Counted from the stretch's first letter, positions 11,724-20,972 are shown. The stretch: 64,000 bases of DNA from Pedococcus bigeumensis (GCF_006438965.1 NZ_RCZM01000002.1:372001-436000); one strand, 5' to 3'. The notes: generated from the letters alone by a model not told the origin. Made by a program: numbers and translations.

Positions 11724-12885
11724 CCGCCTTGTGGCTGTGCACCTCGAGCTCGCGGATGAGTCGCTGAGCGTCCAGGAGCATCGCGCCGTAGGCCGGCCAG
11801 GCCTGTGGGTCCTCGAGGTCGGCGGTGCGGACCTCGTTGCCCAGCCGGTCGATGATCTCGTCCGCCGTCCGCAGGTAGGTCGCCACGACCTCGCGCTCAG
11901 CGTCGGCCGGCAGCCCGAAGTGGCTGATCGCCCCGGCGATCTCGTCCAGGACCTGCGCGTAGCTCTCCAGGAACCGCTGGGTCGGAGCGGGCTGGGCGTC
12001 GTTCTCGTCCGCGGCATCCACGAGCGTGCGGGCGATCCCGGAGACCTGCCACTGGCTGCGCCGGACCGCTTCGACTGTCTGGGTGTAGCCCGCCCAGTCG
12101 ACCTCGACCCGCCGCAGGTTGTCCCGGGGGTTGAACTTGGTGCTCTCCCGGCCCTCGTCGATCGCGGTCTGGATTGCCGGCGCCAGCTGGATGATCTCGG
12201 TGCTCGTGTCGTACCACTGGTGCGCCATGTCGCTGTCCCAGCCGTCGCGCAGTCCGGCGGCCATGTCGTTGAGCAGCAGGCACACCTTCCGCGTCAGGGC
12301 CCTAATCTGGTCGCGGGGCTGGTGGATGTGCAAGGGCGCCAGCACGATGGCGTTGGTGAGCACGCCGATGACTCCACCGACCACGGTCTCCACGATCGTG
12401 AGGTAGGTGAACTCCGTGTCCGTTCCGCCGACGGTCAGCAGGGACAGCAGCACCATCGACGGGACCTGGATCCCGTGGTCACCGAGGCGACGCCACCGAG
12501 CAATGAGCAGGGCCAGGTAGATGACCGGCAGCATGCTCCACCAGTGCACGCCGACCCACGAGCCCACGAGCCACGCGGCACTGATTCCCACGACGACCGC
12601 GAGCACTCGCTGACCGCTGGCACCCAGCGAGCGCACCATGGTGCGGTCGACGACCAGCAACGCCGCCATCGGCGCGTAGAAGGGCGCTGGGCTGTGCAGG
12701 ACCCGCACGGCGAACTGCCAGGCGATCACCGTCGCGAGTGCCGCCTTGCCCATCAGGAGGGCGGCATCGCGCTCAGGTCCGGCGTGTCGAACAGCCTCGT
12801 TGGCGGCGCGGATCGAGCCAACCCCGCCCTGACGGACCGAGTGCAGCCATGACGCCGGAGACGGCCGCTCGGGAGTGGGTTCCAT
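11662..12885 (-). CDS. FUSC/aromatic-acid-exporter-type membrane protein
   Basis: A protein of about 407 residues. Its N-terminal half carries several hydrophobic helices, including APFYAPMAALLVVDRTMVRS, VLAVVVGISAAWLVGSWVGV and VLLSLLTVGGTDTEF. The second half is a long helical cytosolic domain, as in the FUSC/ArAE exporter family. The FYAPMAALL motif with a conserved PxxA turn is typical. Transported compounds are unknown; aromatic acids or fusaric-acid-like toxins are possible. ATG 12885 (MEPTPERP) was chosen; ATG 12921 in frame is an alternative without clear RBS. It is convergent with the acetyltransferase gene (62-bp overlap). Confidence 0.8.
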   Translation of the reverse strand: MEPTPERPSPASWLHSVRQGGVGSIRAANEAVRHAGPERDAALLMGKAALATVIAWQFAVRVLHSPAPFYAPMAALLVVDRTMVRSLGASGQRVLAVVVGISAAWLVGSWVGVHWWSMLPVIYLALLIARWRRLGDHGIQVPSMVLLSLLTVGGTDTEFTYLTIVETVVGGVIGVLTNAIVLAPLHIHQPRDQIRALTRKVCLLLNDMAAGLRDGWDSDMAHQWYDTSTEIIQLAPAIQTAIDEGRESTKFNPRDNLRRVEVDWAGYTQTVEAVRRSQWQVSGIARTLVDAADENDAQPAPTQRFLESYAQVLDEIAGAISHFGLPADAEREVVATYLRTADEIIDRLGNEVRTADLEDPQAWPAYGAMLLDAQRLIRELEVHSHKAVMPTDSGPIRKPARRIVGRA

Positions 12886-12993
12886 TTCGCCGACATTAGG
12901 CGCCACCTCATGACGCACCAAGACGCCGTCCGCCGATGTGGGTGATTCGGACGCCTTGCGATGGTTTCGACAGGCAGGGGCCAGTGGTCGAGG

Positions 12994-13845
12994 TCAGGGA
13001 CGCGCGAGGGTCAAGGTCAGGTGCGGCTTGGCCGGGTCCTTGACAGAGCGCAGCCCGGCTACGATCACCGGGCTCTCGTCGTCGACCACGAGCTCCACCG
13101 TGCTCGGCAGGAAGACCGGCTTGGCAAACCACAGGTGCGAGCTCGATGCGTCGTTTCCGCGCGGCTCGAGCGCGGCCAGCGTGCGAGCGGCGGTCCACAT
13201 GCCGTGGGCGATGGCTCGCGGAAACCCCATCGCCTTGGCGCTCAACGCGTGCAGGTGGATCGGGTTCACGTCACCCGACAGCGCGGCATACGCCCGACCC
13301 TGTCCCTCGGGGACTCGGATGACCCCAGCTGGCGGTCCCTCAGGCAACGGCGGGGCCTGGTCACCCGGTGACGCGTCGACGTCGCCGGGTCCGCGTCGCA
13401 GGTAGGTGCTGCGCCCGTCCCAGACGCGCACGCCGTCGACCTCCACCTCGGTGACGAGGTCCACGAGACGGCCCTTGACGTGCGGTCGCAGTCCCTCGGC
13501 CCGCACCGTGACGTCCAGCCGGTCGTCGGCCGTGAGGCGGCGGTGGACGGTGATCTGGTTCTCCAGGTGCACCAGTCCGGGCAGCGGCAGCGGGAAGGAC
13601 CGGTCGGCCATCAGTGCCACCTGGAGCGGGAAGCCGAGGACGTGGGGGTAGGTGTGCGGCAGGATGTCGCCGCCCGTGAACCCACAGACCCGCTGGTAGG
13701 CGAGGAGGTGCCCGCGGTCCACGACCACTCCTTCGCGGCGCCAGGCGGTGGCTGGCAGGTCACCGCGCCGACCGCGCTGGGTGAGCGCCGCCTTGACGAA
13801 CAGCGGTGCCAGCGAAGGCGACTCGCTCAGCGTCTGGGTCGCCAT
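12994..13845 (-). CDS. MaoC-family (R)-specific enoyl/hydroxyacyl dehydratase, HtdX-like
   Basis: A 283-residue double-hotdog dehydratase. The hydratase-2 motif is YAALSGDVNPIHLHALSAKA followed by GFPRAIAHGMW, with the catalytic Asp and His in the GDVNPIH segment. The N-terminal hotdog is degenerate. It follows the FabG4-like reductase by 1 bp and the thiolase before that, the same trio as mycobacterial htdX-fabG4 next to fadA2. It should act on (3R)-hydroxyacyl thioesters in fatty-acid elongation or breakdown. Start ATG 13845 was chosen because it directly follows the fabG stop at 13847. Direction of flux is not visible in sequence. Confidence 0.88.
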   Translation of the reverse strand: MATQTLSESPSLAPLFVKAALTQRGRRGDLPATAWRREGVVVDRGHLLAYQRVCGFTGGDILPHTYPHVLGFPLQVALMADRSFPLPLPGLVHLENQITVHRRLTADDRLDVTVRAEGLRPHVKGRLVDLVTEVEVDGVRVWDGRSTYLRRGPGDVDASPGDQAPPLPEGPPAGVIRVPEGQGRAYAALSGDVNPIHLHALSAKAMGFPRAIAHGMWTAARTLAALEPRGNDASSSHLWFAKPVFLPSTVELVVDDESPVIVAGLRSVKDPAKPHLTLTLARP

Positions 13846-13846
13846 C

Positions 13847-15190
13847 TCAGGCACCGAGCAGGCTCTGGCCGCAGACCCGGAGGACGTTGCCCGTGACACC
13901 GGCGTTGGCGTCCTGGCTGAACCAGGCGATCGTCTCCGCCACGTCCACGGGCAGCCCTCCCTGGCTGAGCGAGTTGAGCAGGCGGCCGACCTCGCGGGTC
14001 GCGAACGGCACCTTGGCCGTCATCTCGGTCTCGATGAAGCCGGGTGCCACCGCGTTGACGGTGATGCCGCGGGCGACGAGAGCCGCGTCGGCTGACAGGG
14101 CGTCGACCAGCCCGATCACCCCGGCCTTGGAGGCGCCGTAGTTGGTCTGGCCCCGGTTGCCGGCGATGCCGGCGATCGAGGAGACCAGAACCACGTGTCC
14201 ACCGTCCCGCACACCGCCGTCTGCGAGGAGGACCTCGTTCATCCGCAGGATCGACCCGAGGTTGACGTCGAGCACGGATGCCCACCGCCCCTCGTCCATG
14301 TTGGCGAGCAGCTTGTCGCGGGTGATGCCCGCGTTGTGCACGACGATGTCGAGACCACCGTGCCGGCTGGTCGCGTGGTCGAGGATCCGCTGCCCGGCGT
14401 CGGCCGCCGTGACGTCGAGCTGGAAGGCAGTCCCACCGACCCGGTTGGCGGTCCTGGCCAGCGAGTCGCCCGCCGCCGGGATGTCGACGCACACCACCGT
14501 CGCGCCGTCGCGCGCCAGGACGTCGGCGATCGACGCACCGATCCCGCGCGCGGCACCGGTGACCACGGCCACCTTCCCGGCCAGTGGCTTCGCCCAGTCG
14601 GCTGGTTCCGCGGGCGTCCCTGCGCCCACACGGATGACCTGCCCGTCCACGTATGCCGCGCGGCCGGACAGCAGGAACCGCACCGCGGCGTCGACGTTGG
14701 CGTCCGCTCCGTCGTCGACGAGCACGAGGTTGGCGGTGGCCCCGGCCCGCAGCTCCTTGCCGATCGACCGCGTGATGCCCTCCAAGGCGCGACGAGTGGC
14801 TGCCTGCGCAAATCCGTTGGCGCCCTTGGGGTTACGGCCCACGATGATGATCCTGCCGCTGGACCGTAGCCCCTTGAGGGCAGGAGCCACGAGGGCACGC
14901 AGGGCATCGAGCTCTCCGAGTACGGCGGCCTCGGTCAGGTCGGCCACGACCGCGGCCACCCGTTCGCCTGCGGCCACCTCAGTCACCGTGTCGACGCCCT
15001 CGAGCTTGAGCAGGTCGCCGACCCGCTCCGCCACGGGAGCTTCACCAAGGCCGCCGACGAGGACTGGGCCCTCGATGAGTGGTGCGCCCACGGCATACCT
15101 GCGCAGCCTTGCCGGGCGAGGCAGGCCGAGCTGCGCGGCGAGCTTGGCGCCCACTGCGCTGTTGACGATGCCCGCGTAGGTGCCGGCCAT
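13847..15190 (-). CDS. fabG4: FabG4-type 3-oxoacyl-thioester reductase with extra N-terminal domain
   Basis: A 447-residue SDR, nearly twice the usual 250. The last 240 residues form the active reductase: TGAARGIG cofactor loop, HNAG, SSIAG with the catalytic Ser, and NYGASKAG with the Tyr and Lys. The first 200 residues form a degenerate flavodoxin/Rossmann-like half without cofactor motif, as in mycobacterial FabG4 (HMwFabG), which uses NADH and long-chain CoA substrates. The ATG at 15190 overlaps the thiolase stop by one base (TGATG), so the two are coupled. The regulator is probably the TetR encoded divergently at 16592. Confidence 0.92.
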   Translation of the reverse strand: MAGTYAGIVNSAVGAKLAAQLGLPRPARLRRYAVGAPLIEGPVLVGGLGEAPVAERVGDLLKLEGVDTVTEVAAGERVAAVVADLTEAAVLGELDALRALVAPALKGLRSSGRIIIVGRNPKGANGFAQAATRRALEGITRSIGKELRAGATANLVLVDDGADANVDAAVRFLLSGRAAYVDGQVIRVGAGTPAEPADWAKPLAGKVAVVTGAARGIGASIADVLARDGATVVCVDIPAAGDSLARTANRVGGTAFQLDVTAADAGQRILDHATSRHGGLDIVVHNAGITRDKLLANMDEGRWASVLDVNLGSILRMNEVLLADGGVRDGGHVVLVSSIAGIAGNRGQTNYGASKAGVIGLVDALSADAALVARGITVNAVAPGFIETEMTAKVPFATREVGRLLNSLSQGGLPVDVAETIAWFSQDANAGVTGNVLRVCGQSLLGA

Positions 15191-16503
15191 CAGGCGGCCT
15201 CGAGGATCGCCATGACACCCTGGCCACCGGCGGCGCAGATGGAGATGAGGCCGCGTGAGCCGGATCCCTTCTCGTGCAACATCTTCGCGAGCGAGGCGAC
15301 GATGCGTCCTCCGGTCGCGGCAAATGGGTGCCCGGCGGCCAGCGAGGACCCGTTGACGTTGAGCTTGCTCCGGTCGAGCACGCCGATCGGGGCGTCGAGT
15401 CCGAGCCGGTCGCGGCAGAACTCCTCGCTCTCCCAGGCAGCCAGCGTGGTCAGCACGGTCGCAGCGAAGGCCTCGTGGATCTCGACGAGGTCGAAGTCCT
15501 GCAGCTTCATCCCCTGGCGCTCGAGCAGGTGGGGCAACGCATAGGCCGGGGCCATCAGCAGACCCTCGTTGCCGGTCACGTAGTCGACAGCCGCGGTCTG
15601 GGCGTCGACGAGGTGCGCGAGGACGGGAAGGCCGTGCTCTGCCGCCCACTCGTCGGAGCCGAGCAGCACCGCCGACGCACCGTCGGTCAGTGGCGTCGAG
15701 TTCCCCGCGGTCATGGTGGCGCCCTCGCCCCTGCCGAAGACGGGCGTCAGCTTGGCGAGCTTCTCGACGGTGGAGTCGGCCCGCAGGTTCTGGTCGCGGG
15801 TCTGGCCGAGGAACGGCGTCACCAGGTCGTCGAAGAAGCCACGCTCGTAGGCCGCCGCGAGGTTCTGGTGCGACGCGGCGGCGATCTCGTCCTGCGCCTC
15901 GCGGGTGATCCCCCACTGCTTGGCCGTCTGAGCCATGTGCTCGCCCATCGACAGGCCGGTGCGCGGCTCGACGTTGCGCGGGATCTCGGGGACCAGCTGG
16001 CCCGGGCGCAGGTGGGTCAGCGCCTTGGCGCGCTGGCCCGGGGTCTTGGCGCGGTTGAGGGTGAGCAGCGTCTCGCGCAGGCCCTCGTTGACGGCGATGG
16101 GAGCGTCGGACGCGGTGTCGGTGCCGCCGGCGATTCCCGAGTCGATCTGCCCGAGCGCGATCTTGTTGCCGACCAGGATGGCCGCCTCGAGCCCGGTGCC
16201 ACAGGCCTGCTGGACGTCGTAGGCGGGCGTCCGCGCCGACAGGCTCGACCCGAGGACCGACTCACGGGTCAGGTTGAAGTCACGCGAGTGCTTGAGGACG
16301 GCGCCGGCAGCGACCTCGCCGACCTGCTCCCCCGCGAGACCATGTCGGGCCACGAGTCCCTCGATGGCCGCGGTCAGCATGTCCTGGTTGGTGGCCCTGG
16401 CGTAGGCGCCGTTCTGCCGCGCGAACGGGATGCGGTTGCCGCCGATGACGGCAGCGCGGCGTGGCTGGCTGGACGGACGGGCGGGCTTGGGCGAGGTGGC
16501 CAC
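15190..16503 (-). CDS. Acetyl-CoA acyltransferase (thiolase), FadA2/FadI-like
   Basis: A 437-residue thiolase that cleaves or condenses 3-ketoacyl-CoA. The active-site cysteine is in YDVQQACGTGLEAA (Cys 101). Other hallmarks are MTAGNSTPLTDGASAVLLGS, VEIHEAFAATVL with the catalytic His, AAGHPFAATGGR, and the C-terminal CAAGGQGV that carries the second cysteine. GTG 16503 was taken as start since AGGAG lies 5 nt upstream; GTG 16509 would overlap that RBS. It is first in a three-gene operon thiolase-fabG4-maoC. A near-perfect operator at 16548-16586 lies 45 bp before the start. Confidence 0.95.
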   Translation of the reverse strand: MATSPKPARPSSQPRRAAVIGGNRIPFARQNGAYARATNQDMLTAAIEGLVARHGLAGEQVGEVAAGAVLKHSRDFNLTRESVLGSSLSARTPAYDVQQACGTGLEAAILVGNKIALGQIDSGIAGGTDTASDAPIAVNEGLRETLLTLNRAKTPGQRAKALTHLRPGQLVPEIPRNVEPRTGLSMGEHMAQTAKQWGITREAQDEIAAASHQNLAAAYERGFFDDLVTPFLGQTRDQNLRADSTVEKLAKLTPVFGRGEGATMTAGNSTPLTDGASAVLLGSDEWAAEHGLPVLAHLVDAQTAAVDYVTGNEGLLMAPAYALPHLLERQGMKLQDFDLVEIHEAFAATVLTTLAAWESEEFCRDRLGLDAPIGVLDRSKLNVNGSSLAAGHPFAATGGRIVASLAKMLHEKGSGSRGLISICAAGGQGVMAILEAA

Positions 16504-16547
16504 GAGCACTCCTGGGATCGGTACGGCTGTGCGACAAGTAACTGATA

Positions 16548-16586
16548 CGGACAGTAGCAGGTACACCCAGTACCTGCTACTGTCCG
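16548..16586. promoter_or_regulatory. TetR operator: 17+17 bp perfect inverted repeat, shared divergent promoter
   Basis: CGGACAGTAGCAGGTAC (16548-16564) and its exact complement (16570-16586) flank a 5-nt spacer ACCCA. TACTGT at 16578-16583 inside the right arm can serve as -10 for tetR, with transcription starting at GTG 16592. The dyad lies between the thiolase and tetR starts, so one protein could repress both directions. The long arms suggest binding by two dimers. Confidence 0.88.
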
Positions 16587-16591
16587 GACCC

Positions 16592-17272
16592 GTGAGCACC
16601 ACCACGAACGGCACCACCGATGGCCGGAGCACCCGCTGGGACCAGCACCGGGCCACCCGTCGTCGCGAGCTCGTCGAGGCCACCCTGCGGGCCATCCGCC
16701 GCCACGGCGCCGGAGTGGGCATGGACGACATCGCCGCCGTGGCGGGCACGTCCAAGACGGTGATCTACCGCCACTTCACCGACCGCCAGGGCCTGTATGC
16801 CGCGGTGTGCGAGAGCGTGGACGCGCTGATCCTGCGCAACCTGGGCGAGGCCACCGCCGCCTCGGGCGAGGACTCCTCCACCACCGGCGTCTCCCCTCGC
16901 GACCTCATCGCCGGCGCCGTCGACGCCTACCTCACGCTGGTGGAGAAGGACCCCGAGGTCTACCGGTTCGTGGTCACCGCACCGCTGCTCGACCAGACCT
17001 CGGGCGACCCCGCCGCCACCGTGACCGACCACATCGCGGCCCAGATGGCTGCAGTCATCGCCGAGGCGCTGAGCAGCGCCGGTCGCAGCACCACCCCCGC
17101 GCCCGTCTGGGGTGCCGGCTTGGTCGGCATGGTGCGCGCCGCCGCGGACCAGTGGCTCGCTGACTCCGCCGCCATGAGCCGCAGCGAGCTCACCCAGCAC
17201 CTCACCGACCTGGCCTGGGGCGGCCTCTGCGCCGCCTGGCCCGCAGACACCCCCACCCAGGAGGACACATGA
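16592..17272 (+). CDS. TetR-family regulator of the fatty-acid locus
   Basis: A 226-residue repressor. The helix-turn-helix is GVGMDDIAAVAGTSKTVIYRHF (the family's IYRHF ending recognition helix, about residues 45-66). The rest is an all-helical ligand pocket, probably for an acyl-CoA given its neighbours. GTG 16592 lies 5 bp after the operator arm and 8 nt after a -10, implying a leaderless message and autorepression. Its TGA overlaps the ATG of the acyl-CoA oxidase (ATGA). It likely also controls the divergent thiolase-fabG4-maoC genes. Confidence 0.93.
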   Translation: MSTTTNGTTDGRSTRWDQHRATRRRELVEATLRAIRRHGAGVGMDDIAAVAGTSKTVIYRHFTDRQGLYAAVCESVDALILRNLGEATAASGEDSSTTGVSPRDLIAGAVDAYLTLVEKDPEVYRFVVTAPLLDQTSGDPAATVTDHIAAQMAAVIAEALSSAGRSTTPAPVWGAGLVGMVRAAADQWLADSAAMSRSELTQHLTDLAWGGLCAAWPADTPTQEDT

Positions 17273-19185
17273 CCACCCTCGCCACGGCCATCCAGAAGAG
17301 TCTCGACGGTCGTTGGGCCGCGCTTCGCGACGAAGCCCGCACCGACCTCGACCCCGGGCGCTTCGCCCCGCCGTCCGAGCCCCTGGACCTCGAGGGCTAC
17401 CGCGCCCGGATCGCCGACCAGGTGCAGGCTCTCGCCGCGACCGGTCACCCGAAGCGGGGGTTCCCGAAGTCGATGGGCGGCAACGGCGACCTCGGCGGGT
17501 CGGTCACGGCCTTCGAGCTGCTGGGCCATGCCGACCTGTCGCTCATGGTGAAGGCGGGCGTGCACTGGGGCCTGTTCGGCGGCGCGGTGGCCAACCTCGG
17601 CACCGAACGGCACCACACGGCATACCTGCCGTCGATCATCGACGCCTCCCTCCCGGGCTGCTTCGCGATGTCCGAGACCGGGCACGGCTCCGACGTGCAG
17701 TCCCTCGGGACCACGGCGACCTACGACCCCGACACCGACGAGCTGGTCGTCCACACCCCGGACCTGCGTTCCCGCAAGGACTACATCGGCGGCGCGGCGC
17801 GGGACGGGCGGATGGCTGCCGTCTTCGCGCAGCTCGTGACCGGCGGGGAGAGCCACGGCGTCCACTGCGTGCTCGTCCCGATCCGCGACGACTCCGGCGC
17901 CACGATGCCGGGCGTGACCATCGGCGACTGTGGAGCCAAGGAAGGCCTCCCCGGAGTCGACAACGGGCGACTCACCTTCGACCAGGTGCGCGTGCCGCGG
18001 ACCAACCTGCTCAACCGGTACGGCGACATCGACGAGCACGGCACCTACACCTCCCCCATCGAGAACCAGACGCGACGGTTCTTCACGATGCTCGGCACCC
18101 TGGTGCGCGGGCGGATCAGCGTGGCCGGCGGCGCCGGCGCGGCGACCCGCAGCGCGCTCACGCTGGCGATCACGTATGCCGGGCACCGGCGCCAGTTCGC
18201 GCCTCCCGGTGGCGACGACGAGGTCATCCTGCTCGACTACCGGGTGCACCAGCGCAAGCTGCTCCCGGCGCTGGCCAGGTCCTATGCGCTGCAGTTCGCC
18301 CAGAACGAGCTGGTGTCCCTCATGCACGACGTGCAGTCCGCGGGGGATGCTGCCGACGAGCACCAGCAGCGTGAGCTGGAGGCGCGGGCAGCAGGCATCA
18401 AGGCGGTCGCGACGACCCACGCGACGACCACGATCCAGACCTGTCGCGAGGCCTGCGGCGGCGCGGGCTACCTCGCGGTCAACCGCCTCCCGGCGCTCAA
18501 GGCCGACACCGATGTCTTCACCACGTTCGAGGGCGACAACACGGTGCTGCTCCAGCTGGTCGCCAAGGGCCTGCTCACCGACTACCGCGACGCGTTCGGC
18601 GACCTGGACACCTTCGGCATGGCCAAGTTCGGCGCACGCCAGTTCGCCGGAGCAGTCATCGAGCGGACCTCCGCGCGCGGACTGATCCAGCGGCTCATCG
18701 ACTCCGCTCCGGGCCGTGACAGCGAGAAGGGCCCGACCGACCGCGGCTGGCAGCTCGACCTGTTCGAGGACCGTGAGAAGCACCTCCTCGAGACGCTGGC
18801 GCTGCGCCTGCGCAAGGCGGGCAAGCCCGGCGCCGACCTGTTCGCGGTGTTCAACGAGTCGCAGGACCACGTCATCGAGGCGGCCCGCGCTCATGTCGAC
18901 CGGGTGATCCTTGAGTCGTTCGTCGCGGGGATCGACGCCTGCGAGGATCCCGCTGCCGCGCAGACCCTGGCGCGGGTCTGCGACCTCTACGCACTGAGCA
19001 GCATCGAGGCGGACAAGGGCTGGTTCCTCGAGCACGGTCGGATCACCCCGGCGCGCAGCAAGCAGGTGACCGCGGCGGTCAACGACCTGTGCGCGTCCCT
19101 GCGCCCGCACGCCCAGGAGCTGGTCGATGCCTTCGGCATCCCGCGTGAGTGGCTGGGCACCGAGCTGCTGGCACCGCTGGCCTGA
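17269..19185 (+). CDS. Acyl-CoA dehydrogenase/oxidase (ACOX-like)
   Basis: A 638-residue flavoprotein catalysing the first step of beta-oxidation. The CFAMSETGHGSDVQ motif, acyl-CoA dehydrogenase signature 1 in the peroxisomal-oxidase form, lies near residues 127-144. The FAD/catalytic region ends with DTDVFTTFEGDNTVLLQLVAK, with Glu 421 as the probable base. A further 200-residue helical C-terminal domain, as in acyl-CoA oxidases, makes it longer than ordinary 390-residue dehydrogenases. Whether electrons go to oxygen or to ETF cannot be told from sequence. It is translated in overlap with tetR and ends before a hairpin shared with the VOC gene. Confidence 0.9.
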   Translation: MTTLATAIQKSLDGRWAALRDEARTDLDPGRFAPPSEPLDLEGYRARIADQVQALAATGHPKRGFPKSMGGNGDLGGSVTAFELLGHADLSLMVKAGVHWGLFGGAVANLGTERHHTAYLPSIIDASLPGCFAMSETGHGSDVQSLGTTATYDPDTDELVVHTPDLRSRKDYIGGAARDGRMAAVFAQLVTGGESHGVHCVLVPIRDDSGATMPGVTIGDCGAKEGLPGVDNGRLTFDQVRVPRTNLLNRYGDIDEHGTYTSPIENQTRRFFTMLGTLVRGRISVAGGAGAATRSALTLAITYAGHRRQFAPPGGDDEVILLDYRVHQRKLLPALARSYALQFAQNELVSLMHDVQSAGDAADEHQQRELEARAAGIKAVATTHATTTIQTCREACGGAGYLAVNRLPALKADTDVFTTFEGDNTVLLQLVAKGLLTDYRDAFGDLDTFGMAKFGARQFAGAVIERTSARGLIQRLIDSAPGRDSEKGPTDRGWQLDLFEDREKHLLETLALRLRKAGKPGADLFAVFNESQDHVIEAARAHVDRVILESFVAGIDACEDPAAAQTLARVCDLYALSSIEADKGWFLEHGRITPARSKQVTAAVNDLCASLRPHAQELVDAFGIPREWLGTELLAPLA

Positions 19186-19215
19186 CCGGCGCCAGCGGCT
19201 CAGGTAGGCCGGGTC

Positions 19216-19243
19216 GCGCAGCTGATCAGTCGCTCAGCTGCGC
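19216..19243. terminator. Bidirectional hairpin between convergent acyl-CoA oxidase and VOC genes
   Basis: GCGCAGCTGA (19216-19225) pairs perfectly with TCAGCTGCGC (19234-19243) around an 8-nt loop. The right arm includes the stop codon of the minus-strand VOC gene. Confidence 0.7.
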
Positions 19244-19653
19244 AGCAGCGTCCGGCCGTCGTCGGTGACCGTCCAGAACGGGTTGTGCGCGACTTCCCAC
19301 GGGTGACCGTCGGGGTCGACGAAGATGCCCGAGTAGCCGCCCCAGACGGTCTCGGCACCCTGCCTGCCGATCACCGCCCCGGCACCCGCGGCCTGCTCGA
19401 GCACCTCATCGACCTCGTCCGGGCTGCGTACGTTGAGGGCCAGCGTCACCCCGCCCCAGCCGCCGTTGTCCTCGACTGCGGAGTCCTCGGCCAGCGAGCC
19501 GCGGTCCCACAGGGCGACCACCAGGCCGCCACACTGGAAGAAGGCCACCTCGTCCTCGTTGTTGCCCCGCTCCCAACCCAGGGCGGTGTAGAACGCCTCA
19601 GCCCGTGCGAGATCTGCCACTCCGAGGGTGACCAGCGAAAGTCGTTGCTCCAC
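19234..19653 (-). CDS. VOC (glyoxalase/bleomycin-resistance fold) protein
   Basis: A 139-residue vicinal-oxygen-chelate protein. The pattern LSLVTLGVADLARAEAFYTA at the start and GIFVDPDGHPWEVAHNP at the end are the two beta-alpha-beta hallmarks, with the metal-ligand Glu in HPWEVA. GTG 19653 overlaps the TAG of the cyclopropane-synthase-like gene by one base (TAGTG), so it is the third cistron of the tmsA-tmsB run. Its link to branched fatty acid synthesis is only positional. Substrate unknown. Confidence 0.88.
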   Translation of the reverse strand: MEQRLSLVTLGVADLARAEAFYTALGWERGNNEDEVAFFQCGGLVVALWDRGSLAEDSAVEDNGGWGGVTLALNVRSPDEVDEVLEQAAGAGAVIGRQGAETVWGGYSGIFVDPDGHPWEVAHNPFWTVTDDGRTLLRS

Positions 19654-20972
19654 TAGGCGTTCCACCACGGTCGCAGTGGGAGTCCTGCGTTGCCCCGGTC
19701 GTCGAGCTTGACGGCCAGGACCTGGTGCAGCTGGACGACGTTGCGCTCGAAGCCGACCCGCGAACCCGCCATGTAGAGGCCCCAGACCCGTGCAGTGGCC
19801 TCACCGACCTCCTCGACGCAAGCGTCCCAGTTCGCCTGCAGGTTGGCGCACCAGCCGGCCAGGGTCCGCGCGTAGTGCTCACGCAGGTTCTCCTCGTGGC
19901 GCACCTCGAGCCCGGCGTCCTGCGCCGAGGCGATGATGGTCCCGGAGCCGATCAGCTCCCCATCGGGGAAGACGTAGCGGTCGATGAACGGACCGGTCGA
20001 CGTCCGACGGTTGTCGGGGCGGGTGATGGAGTGGTTGAGCAGCATGCCGCCGGTGCGCAGGTGGTCCTTGATGAAGGCGAAGTAGGCCGCGTAGTTGCGC
20101 ACCCCGATGTGCTCGGTCAGCCCGATCGACGAGACAGCGTCGAACCCGGTCTCGGTCACGTCCCGGTAGTCGGAATGCCGCACCTCGGCGAAGTCCTGCA
20201 GACCCTCCTGCCGGATCGCCTCCTGGGCCCAGGCCGCCTGCTCGGCCGAGAGGGTGGCGCCGATGACGTGCACTCCCCGCCGCGCGGCATACCGGACCAT
20301 GCCTCCCCAGCCGCAGCCGATGTCGAGGAGATGGTCACCCTCCTTGAGGCGCAGCTTGTCGAAGACAAGGCGGTACTTGTTCTCCTGCGCCTCCTCGAGG
20401 GTGGCGCCGTCGTGCGGGTAGCAGGCGCAGGTGTAGGTCATCGACGGGCCGAGGACGTACTCGTAGAAGGTGTTGGAGACGTCGTAGTGGTGGTGGATCG
20501 CCTCGGCGTCACGGACCTTGCTGTGGCGCAGCCCCTCGGCCACGCGACGCCACCGCGGCAGCACCTCCTGGGGCGGCGGGGGTGGCGGCTTCAGCAGCTC
20601 GACACCGAGTGAGCGCGCAATGGCCGCCGCGGTCTTGGGCGGCGGCATCCTGAAGTGCAGGTCACCCATCGCGTTGAGGAGCTCGTAGGGGTCGCCCGGG
20701 TGGACGCCCACCAGGTCGAGGTCACCCGCAACGTAGGCGCGGGCCATCCCCAGGTCACCGGGAGCCGTCGCGAGATAGCTGGCGCCCCGCGGCGACTTGA
20801 GGTCGAGTCCATAGGCGGCGTCGGCAGGTCCGGTGGCCGAGCCGTCGAAGGCGGTGAACCGCAACGGCACACCATCGGCTGACAGGGCGTCGAGGATCTG
20901 GGCCATCGACAGTCGTTGGGGAGCCTGGGAACCGTGGTTGGAGTCAGACCTGTTGGTCCTGAGGATCGTCAC
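19653..20972 (-). CDS. tmsB: SAM-dependent fatty-acyl phospholipid methyltransferase (TmsB-like)
   Basis: A 439-residue member of the cyclopropane-fatty-acid synthase family. The SAM site is LLDIGCGWGGMVRYAARRG. The nearby IHHHYDVSNTFYEYVLGPSM stretch and the EHIGVRNYAAYF and NHSITRP segments are family hallmarks. Paired with an FAD oxidoreductase gene, such proteins (TmsB/BfaB) add a methylene to oleoyl chains to give a 10-methylene product. That is the first step to 10-methylstearic (tuberculostearic) acid. The N-terminal 150 residues form an extra lipid-binding half. GTG 20972 overlaps the stop of tmsA (GTGA). Confidence 0.88.
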   Translation of the reverse strand: MTILRTNRSDSNHGSQAPQRLSMAQILDALSADGVPLRFTAFDGSATGPADAAYGLDLKSPRGASYLATAPGDLGMARAYVAGDLDLVGVHPGDPYELLNAMGDLHFRMPPPKTAAAIARSLGVELLKPPPPPPQEVLPRWRRVAEGLRHSKVRDAEAIHHHYDVSNTFYEYVLGPSMTYTCACYPHDGATLEEAQENKYRLVFDKLRLKEGDHLLDIGCGWGGMVRYAARRGVHVIGATLSAEQAAWAQEAIRQEGLQDFAEVRHSDYRDVTETGFDAVSSIGLTEHIGVRNYAAYFAFIKDHLRTGGMLLNHSITRPDNRRTSTGPFIDRYVFPDGELIGSGTIIASAQDAGLEVRHEENLREHYARTLAGWCANLQANWDACVEEVGEATARVWGLYMAGSRVGFERNVVQLHQVLAVKLDDRGNAGLPLRPWWNA

